Source: Anaerotruncus sp. MC2020 (GTDB lineage Bacteria; Bacillota; Clostridia; Oscillospirales; Ruminococcaceae). Taken from it: DNA of 64,000 bases. The stretch covers positions 1-64,000 of the forward strand of contig KL370840.1 of the NCBI GenBank assembly GCA_000701945.1. Reading direction: 5' to 3'. Of this stretch, positions 58,614-64,000 are shown piece by piece. Position 1 is the stretch's first letter. The number at the start of each line of letters is the position of its first letter. The translations under genes were made by a program, and so were the position numbers. Under the pieces are notes generated by a model. It was not told where the DNA came from and did not search any database. It saw only the letters and a program-made list of their open reading frames with translations.

Positions 58614-61172
58614 TTAGTTATCTGTTTCTAAAATAGGCGTATCCCATTCAATGATTATACCTCGTGTTGCTCCGTCGACGTTGAAGTCTGCGAAATCGAA
58701 CAGGTTGTATTCGTCTTCATTCAGATCGAACCAGTAGCCGTAATCGGGACTGCTCTTAGGCTCGTCAACAGCGCCGCGATAAATCGCGATTATATCGTCC
58801 TTATCCTCTTTGCCGTAGTTCTCAGGGCAGTCCGTGTACCAGTGAGTGTAGTCTGTGTCCTCGCCGTTGACAGTATACACGTCGCCGTCCTCGTCAACGA
58901 GACCGCCTGTATAGTAGACATCACGCTCGCCGTAGAGCATGAGCTCCTCGATGAGCTGCTGCTCCTCCTCGCTGGTTATAGTGACGAGGTGAACGTTCGG
59001 GTCTTGCTTTGTTGCAAGTGTCATTACTTTTGCTGACATGGCATAGTCGAATATGGCGTAGTAGTGTCCCTCATAGTAAGTCCACGCACGTATCTTGTCC
59101 AGTCCGATACCGATATCGAATTTGCCAAACTTATCGGGGAGGAACTTCTTGATATCCTCGCCTGTATATATTTTTCCTGCCTTTGGTTTTTCCTTGACTG
59201 TTTTCAAAGATGCATCCGCAGTTGTCTCGGCAGCAGCTTCATCTTTATCCTTTGAGGAGCTTTCTTCTGATTTATTCAGACGTATAGTATCAACGTAAAC
59301 TATCCTGTTGGCATCGACAGATACAGGTCTTTTCTCAGGTGTTGTAAAATCATTATAACCTTCTGCGCTGACTCGCATATCGTACTTTCCGTTCGGGACA
59401 GCGATCTCATAGAATCCGTCCTTATCGGTCGTTCCTGAATATGAATATCCCGTATCCTTGTTTGTGAGTGTGACTTCTGCGCCTTCGATCGTTTTCAGGA
59501 CGATCTGTTTGGCAATGACATCTCCTATAACAGCACCATTACTCAGGTCAATATTGACAGATGTTCCCGCAGTTTTTAAGGCTTCCGCGACAGAATTATA
59601 AGCATCTACCATATTTACATCGGTAACTTCCGTACTTGGGTTATTTAGGATAATACTCTTGATCTGAGCACCCGAGAGCGACTTGTTGACAGTCCACATC
59701 ATCGCCGCTACACCTGATACATGAGGTGCTGCCATAGATGTACCTGACATACTATGGTAACCGTCCAGGATATATGCGGAATAGATCATCTGACCAGGGG
59801 CGAAAATGTCCACTCGGTTTCCTGTATTGGAGCACTCCAGAATACCCTGTTTTCTGTCCAGAGCACCAACAACTATTATTCTGTCATATACGTCGGGGTA
59901 TTCGGAACGTTCGATCAGGGTCAGGGGAGAGTTGTACTTTGATTCAAGATGTCCCGTTTCGTCAGATGAATCATTTCCTGCGCTTGCGACCAGTACGAAA
60001 TCATAACCTTTCTTCAGCATCCTGTTATAGAAGTCTCCGAGCACACTTGCGCACTTTGCCGTTTCAATATGGTTATCTTCATTGCTAAAAAAGGCAGCAA
60101 GTCCGTCATAGTCCACTTTTTGGGTCAGCTTGTTTGTAAATTTGTTAGCCTCATAATTATATCCCATACTAAAATTGATGACCTTGACATTTCTGACTAT
60201 CAATTCAGCAAAAGCAACTTTCTCGCACATACAGGAATTGAAGAAATCATAATCTCCAAATGAACGTATTGTTTCTGCTGCGTTTGAAACAGAAACTCCG
60301 TATAGTCTGCCGTGACCGTATGGATAAACGCCGCCGATACCATTGTCATCGTAAGTATCGGCTGCGAATGTACCGCTTACGTGTGTTCCGTGTCCTCTCG
60401 CATCAGCCGATAGTATGCTGCCCTTCGTGGTTTTTCCATAGACGCCGTTTTCATAGAAGAACTCCTCAAATCTTACATCGCTGTGCGAATCAGACATTCC
60501 CCCATCGCAGACGCCGACATTCACTGGGTCGACAACATCCATGTTTTCTTGTATAGCCAGCCATGCCTTGGGAGTATTTATCAGTCGGAATCCCCAACTG
60601 CGGTCTGTTTCATCATCGTGCGAGTCAGCTCTGAGCTCGTTCGCCCACTCTTTACCATAGCAGAAATAGCCTATATCTCCCGAATCTGCTGACATACCGC
60701 TGACATAATTCGGCGTTGCTGAATCAATTATTGTCTCAGACGCAAGCTGATCAACTACTGTATTTATGTTGTCGGGAGTTTCACTCAGCTTAAGCTGATA
60801 ATCTCTTGAAACTCCGATCTCGCCGACTATCTCGGCGTCATATTTTGCAGCGAGCTCAGCTATCTGCTCGCGTGTTACGCCGTCATTTGCGACAACGAGC
60901 ACTTCGTTGTCTATGTAGCCGCAGCCGCTGTCCTGCTCGTATTCCACGATGTGTTCCTCATCGATAGGCGAGTAATATATCCTGCCATAGTCGGTATTGC
61001 CGTCAGGGTCAGTCATGTCGATTTTTTCCGCAGGGTGCATCATGCTCTTGAACTTTCCGCTCCTGTAGTATTTCAAATATGCGAACACGTCCAGCGAACC
61101 GATAAGGAGCGCAAGTGCCGTCAGTATCGAAAACACCAATGGAAACAACGATTTTTTCTTTTTTTGCTTCAT
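58614..61172 (-). CDS. Membrane-anchored subtilisin-like (S8) protease with C-type-lectin-like tail
   Basis: An 852-residue protein with an N-terminal membrane anchor (9-30), a propeptide-like region (80-165), then an S8 peptidase (about 180-530). The catalytic Asp is in GVCDGGMSDSHSD, where Gly replaces the usual Ser/Thr after Asp; His in ARGHGTHVSG; Ser in SGTSMAAPHVSG; the oxyanion Asn in ASAGNDS. Next comes a carboxypeptidase-regulatory-like beta domain (580-640), a charged Ser/Glu linker and a C-type-lectin-like domain (about 710-845, YYAIFDYAMS, HLVTITSEEEQQLI, THWY). The lectin end could bring the protease to surface glycans. It has its own promoter at 61284. Confidence 0.85.
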   Translation of the reverse strand: MKQKKKKSLFPLVFSILTALALLIGSLDVFAYLKYYRSGKFKSMMHPAEKIDMTDPDGNTDYGRIYYSPIDEEHIVEYEQDSGCGYIDNEVLVVANDGVTREQIAELAAKYDAEIVGEIGVSRDYQLKLSETPDNINTVVDQLASETIIDSATPNYVSGMSADSGDIGYFCYGKEWANELRADSHDDETDRSWGFRLINTPKAWLAIQENMDVVDPVNVGVCDGGMSDSHSDVRFEEFFYENGVYGKTTKGSILSADARGHGTHVSGTFAADTYDDNGIGGVYPYGHGRLYGVSVSNAAETIRSFGDYDFFNSCMCEKVAFAELIVRNVKVINFSMGYNYEANKFTNKLTQKVDYDGLAAFFSNEDNHIETAKCASVLGDFYNRMLKKGYDFVLVASAGNDSSDETGHLESKYNSPLTLIERSEYPDVYDRIIVVGALDRKQGILECSNTGNRVDIFAPGQMIYSAYILDGYHSMSGTSMAAPHVSGVAAMMWTVNKSLSGAQIKSIILNNPSTEVTDVNMVDAYNSVAEALKTAGTSVNIDLSNGAVIGDVIAKQIVLKTIEGAEVTLTNKDTGYSYSGTTDKDGFYEIAVPNGKYDMRVSAEGYNDFTTPEKRPVSVDANRIVYVDTIRLNKSEESSSKDKDEAAAETTADASLKTVKEKPKAGKIYTGEDIKKFLPDKFGKFDIGIGLDKIRAWTYYEGHYYAIFDYAMSAKVMTLATKQDPNVHLVTITSEEEQQLIEELMLYGERDVYYTGGLVDEDGDVYTVNGEDTDYTHWYTDCPENYGKEDKDDIIAIYRGAVDEPKSSPDYGYWFDLNEDEYNLFDFADFNVDGATRGIIIEWDTPILETDN

Positions 61173-61283
61173 AGAAATACCTCCATTTTACAAATAATCT
61201 ATTGAAAATCTATCCACTATCAAATCCCTAAATGATTGGATTGTCGGCATTATCATAACTATTTGCTTTTGATATATATTTTG

Positions 61284-61312
61284 ATTATACAATATCTGTA
61301 TAAAAAAATCAA
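61284..61312 (-). promoter_or_regulatory. Promoter of the subtilase gene
   Basis: Minus strand TTGATT (61312-61307), 17-nt spacer, TATAAT (61289-61284). The leader is about 110 nt. Confidence 0.78.
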
Positions 61313-61433
61313 GTGTCTACGGAATCAAAAAACAGATATTCTATGCGTCCTGTTCTTCAAAATCACACATTATTCTTTGATTGCCTCCCTTCACGGGCGA
61401 ATATCTGCCTATAATAATAGGCTCAAAGATAAA

Positions 61434-61478
61434 AAGCGCGCGTGCGGGGGATACCCGTCACGCGCACTGCTTTTGTAT
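61434..61478 (-). terminator. Terminator of the two-component operon
   Basis: GCGCGTG(A)CGGG arms around a TATCC loop, followed by GCTTTTTATC on the minus strand, 14 nt after the kinase stop. Confidence 0.78.
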
Positions 61479-61491
61479 TGATGTAAGGCGT

Positions 61492-62805
61492 TCAGGACTG
61501 CTTTTCAAGATATATCACAAATTCCATTTCTGAAGTCTCCTCGATACGCCTTGCGTGAGCGCTTCCTCCGAGCGCCCTTGCGGTCTCGTGGACAACGTAA
61601 AGTCCGATGCCGCTTCCTTCCTTATCAGCCGCGTTTGAACCGCGCCAGTAGCTTCTGAAAACATAGGGGAGCTCGCTTTCGGGGAGCAGCTCTCCGCTGT
61701 TGCGGACTGATATCGAGAAGCCGTCGTCCTGCTTCATCATTTTTACTGTTATCCCGCGTCCGTCTCCGTATTTGAGCGCATTCTCGAGCAGCTGGCTTAT
61801 CGCTCGATACAGCGCATATTTGTCGCTTTCCAGAATAGGTGAGCCATCACACTCGACCTTGAACGGTATTCGCAGGAGCTTCATTCGCTCTGAATATTCG
61901 CTGCGGACAAGCTCCGCGAGCTCTGCGAGATAGAAGCTGCTTTTCTCGATGTCGCAGCCGTCAAATGAGGCGTTTGACGCGGTCATCAGCTCCTCCGCGA
62001 GTGCCTGTATCTTCTCCGCGTTTGTATCTATCCTATCGGCTATTTCAGCTGTTTTTTCCGTTCCCGAATATAGTCCCGTGCGAAGAGCGTCCGAGTATAG
62101 TCTGATGTTCGACACGGGAGTTTTTACACCGTGGGCAATGGAGGTAACTAGCTTCTGATGCTCGCCCTCAAGGGTGTGGATTCGCTTGCTGCTCGCGGCG
62201 AGAACGTCTGTGAGCATATTCATACCCCACACATATTTACCGAAAAAGCGGCTCCTGCTCTCGGGTAACTTCTGTATCTCCCTCAGACGAGCGAGCTTTT
62301 CGGGATAATCCGAAAGTCTGCGAAACGGCATGACTATCTTGATATATGTCCCCGCGAGAAATACAGCGGCAAGGATAAAGCCCGCTGTCAGGAATATATT
62401 CACGCAGAGCCTAAGCATATCAATGGAATCGTCCGTGAAGCGGTACTCGACAAAGCCTGCGACTTCTCCGTCCTTACCGCTTACACTGCACACCGTACAT
62501 CTGTCGTCCGAGGCTGAATAGAAAATGCCGTCGCTGCCGCTCCTGAGCGGTACATACCTTATGGACGCGGGAGCTTTCTTCCCGTATTCGCTGTTCCATT
62601 CCTTGGTATTATCTGCGATGATTTCCTCGGGAGATGCGCCGCTCAAAGCAAACTCCTCGGTTATGTTGTGATTTATCCTGTTTACGACGATGTTTCTGTC
62701 AGTGAGCTGTCTGTCGTATATCCTGTCGAACAATAAATTGAATCCGATTATTGCTGCCGCAAATACAAGTGCGGCGGCTATTATCATTTGAATGAGCTTC
62801 TTCAT
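61492..62805 (-). CDS. Sensor histidine kinase
   Basis: A 437-residue inner-membrane kinase. Two transmembrane helices (about 5-25 and 132-155) enclose an extracytoplasmic sensor domain of about 105 residues. The dimerisation and phosphorylation helix has His in SIAHGVKTPVSN, where the usual H-E-L/D becomes HGV. The ATPase domain shows the N box (LLENALKYG), G1 region and SGIGLYVVHE. It overlaps the regulator gene by 4 bp. The signal is unknown; nearby targets may include the envelope protease or the right-edge gene. Confidence 0.92.
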   Translation of the reverse strand: MKKLIQMIIAAALVFAAAIIGFNLLFDRIYDRQLTDRNIVVNRINHNITEEFALSGASPEEIIADNTKEWNSEYGKKAPASIRYVPLRSGSDGIFYSASDDRCTVCSVSGKDGEVAGFVEYRFTDDSIDMLRLCVNIFLTAGFILAAVFLAGTYIKIVMPFRRLSDYPEKLARLREIQKLPESRSRFFGKYVWGMNMLTDVLAASSKRIHTLEGEHQKLVTSIAHGVKTPVSNIRLYSDALRTGLYSGTEKTAEIADRIDTNAEKIQALAEELMTASNASFDGCDIEKSSFYLAELAELVRSEYSERMKLLRIPFKVECDGSPILESDKYALYRAISQLLENALKYGDGRGITVKMMKQDDGFSISVRNSGELLPESELPYVFRSYWRGSNAADKEGSGIGLYVVHETARALGGSAHARRIEETSEMEFVIYLEKQS

Positions 62806-63479
62806 ACGCCTTCACCGAACCTGTATCCGACCTTCCATACAGTCTGTATCAGCTGCGGGGAATTCGGGTCCTGCTCTATTTTTTCGCGCAGCCAGCGTAT
62901 GTGTACGCTCACTGTGCTCGGCTCTGTGAAGCAGTCCGCTCCCCATACTGCGTTGAATAGCTCCTCCTTGCCGACCGCTTCGCCCTTGTGCTCCATGAGA
63001 TATTGCAGCAGCTCGAACTCCTTCGCGTTGAGCTTGAGCTCACTTCCGTCAAGCGTAACGCGGCGTGAAGCTGTATCAAGCGATATCCCGCAGCAGCTTA
63101 TGACTTTGCCCGCCGCAGGAGCCTTGCGCTTCAGAAGTGCGCGCACCTTCGCTGTCAGCACCTTTACCGAAAAGGGCTTGTCTATATAGTCGTCCGCCCC
63201 CGTCTCATAGCCCAGCAGCTTGCTGTCCTCGTCTGTGACGGCGCTCATCATCAGTATCGGGATGTCCTTTTCCCTGCGGATAGCTGTACAGGTCTCATAG
63301 CCGTTCATGCGCGGAAGCATGACGTCAAGCAGGACAATTCCGTATTCTTCGCCTTTAAGCAGCACAAGGGCTTCCTCGGCTGTGCTGCAAAGTTGCACCG
63401 AGAAGCCCTCCTTTTTCATAAAATCACTTATGAGCTGCCCCATTTCGGAGTCGTCCTCTATAATCAGAATGTCAGTCAT
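62802..63479 (-). CDS. OmpR-family response regulator
   Basis: A 225-residue DNA-binding regulator. Receiver domain with IIEDDSEMG (acidic pocket), Asp52 phosphoacceptor in LLDVMLPRMNG and Lys in IDKPFSVK. The winged-helix domain (130-222) has LNAKEFELLQYLMEHKGEAV and the C-terminal hairpin WKVGYRF. It is the first gene of the pair and partner of the kinase. The ATG is preceded by GGAGAACG. Confidence 0.94.
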   Translation of the reverse strand: MTDILIIEDDSEMGQLISDFMKKEGFSVQLCSTAEEALVLLKGEEYGIVLLDVMLPRMNGYETCTAIRREKDIPILMMSAVTDEDSKLLGYETGADDYIDKPFSVKVLTAKVRALLKRKAPAAGKVISCCGISLDTASRRVTLDGSELKLNAKEFELLQYLMEHKGEAVGKEELFNAVWGADCFTEPSTVSVHIRWLREKIEQDPNSPQLIQTVWKVGYRFGEGV

Positions 63480-63532
63480 ATCGTTCTCCGTTTTCGGGAC
63501 TCGGCGGGCGGTTTCCGACGAGTCCCTTGCGT

Positions 63533-64000
63533 TTATTTCCAGCTGCCGAGGTCGATGAATGCCTGCTCGTCGTCAACGCCCTCAGTGTCCGTGAGTATAG
63601 CCTGCAAAGTGCAGGTCGAATAATCGGCTATCACCATGTGCAGGAGCTCGGAGCTGCGTATTCGGACGAGCTCGTTATCCGTTCGCTCGCTCGTCATGAG
63701 CTGCCTCATGCGCTCGGGAGAGAGTGACTTCTCACCGCAGAACAGCTCGTTGTAGCGGTTCCACCTGATGATGTTATTGGGATAATAATTGAGTTTGTCG
63801 CTGTTGCCCTTTGCTGCAAACGAATTCACGGCGCAGATATAATCTGAGCTGTCCCACCTGATGCCGTCATGGAGCGGCGTCGAGCTGTCGCGTATCAGCG
63901 GAGTTCCGTCCTCGGCATCGACTGCGAGCTCCGCGATAACTGCGTTGTCCTTGTCCGTAGCAAGCACGTTCACGCAGTAGGGATAGCGGTGAGCATTAGC
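63533..64000 (-). CDS. Right-edge partial protein, possibly C45 / choloylglycine-type hydrolase-like
   Basis: Only the C-terminal 155 codons or so are inside the window; the frame stays open to the right edge, so the gene starts beyond it. Visible sequence (AHRYPYCVNVLATDKDN, NIIRWNRYNELFCGEKSLSPERM, IADYSTCTLQAILTDTEG) vaguely resembles the C-terminal half of Ntn-type C45 acyltransferase-hydrolases, with their late Arg-rich helix and LxxxxTD end, but the catalytic Cys would lie outside. The function is therefore open. It ends 53 nt before the regulator gene on the same strand. Confidence 0.55.
   Translation of the reverse strand, partial: ANAHRYPYCVNVLATDKDNAVIAELAVDAEDGTPLIRDSSTPLHDGIRWDSSDYICAVNSFAAKGNSDKLNYYPNNIIRWNRYNELFCGEKSLSPERMRQLMTSERTDNELVRIRSSELLHMVIADYSTCTLQAILTDTEGVDDEQAFIDLGSWK

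Overview
The window reads as a chromosomal segment of a fibre-degrading gut or rumen Firmicute of the Ruminococcus type (R. flavefaciens / R. albus relatives). The grounds are dockerin modules of the Ruminococcus style joined to Thr-rich linkers, GH9, GH11 and GH3 plant-polysaccharide enzymes, a Spo0A-type regulator, strong AGGAGG ribosome binding sites, and consensus TTGACA-17-TATAAT promoters. The species call is inference; no rRNA is present.

Layout. 1-2.6 kb: a left-edge GH11 xylanase (minus), a three-gene plus-strand operon (HIT hydrolase, papain-like protein, HD phosphohydrolase) and tRNA-Leu(CAA). 2.6-13.3 kb: a metal-dependent amidohydrolase with its own promoter, then a long minus-strand polyamine operon. 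In transcription order this is speD, speA, a membrane protein, speE, speB, a DUF3592-type protein, carboxynorspermidine dehydrogenase, a YbjQ/UPF0145 protein, nspC, a GNAT acetyltransferase, a DinB-like protein and a lipoprotein. It encodes arginine to agmatine to putrescine and two separate routes to spermidine. A ~300-nt leader with a closing stem and an intrinsic terminator abutting the speD ribosome binding site precedes it, and is a strong candidate for a cis-regulatory RNA.

13.3-17.4 kb: DUF1294 protein, cation diffusion facilitator, AzlC/AzlD amino-acid exporter, a Spo0A homologue whose receiver domain has lost its phosphoacceptor, and tRNA-Leu(GAG) plus tRNA-Ser(GGA). 17.4-21 kb: a decayed island behind the tRNAs with short tandem repeats, a hypothetical gene behind a switch-like leader, truncated gamma-glutamylcysteine-ligase and amidoligase genes, a tRNA-like fragment and tandem hairpin repeats. 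21-27 kb: small genes (DUF3795, two GNATs, a tiny dockerin protein, two unknown genes under near-identical promoters, a membrane-anchored alpha/beta hydrolase) and a broken SH3-L,D-transpeptidase gene.

27-47 kb: large surface proteins. These are a dockerin plus calcium-repeat protein of unknown C-terminal function; an operon of a sortase-anchored alpha/alpha-toroid protein and a transglutaminase-fold protein without the catalytic Cys/His, preceded by a structured leader; an O-antigen-ligase-like protein coupled to a lipoprotein transpeptidase derived from a class A PBP; and a WG-repeat protein with a Thr-rich linker and dockerin. 47-64 kb: a pseudouridine synthase coupled to a CE1-type esterase lipoprotein, a GH3 lipoprotein, rtcB behind a possible peptide/terminator leader, a solute-binding-protein-like lipoprotein, a GH9-CBM-dockerin cellulase, a membrane-anchored subtilase with a C-type-lectin-like tail, an OmpR/histidine-kinase pair and a right-edge partial gene.

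Together the secreted proteins suggest cellulosome-linked degradation of xylan and cellulose (GH11, GH9, esterase, GH3) with further dockerin and sortase-anchored proteins of unknown role. All family calls were made by eye from sequence motifs; no search was run.
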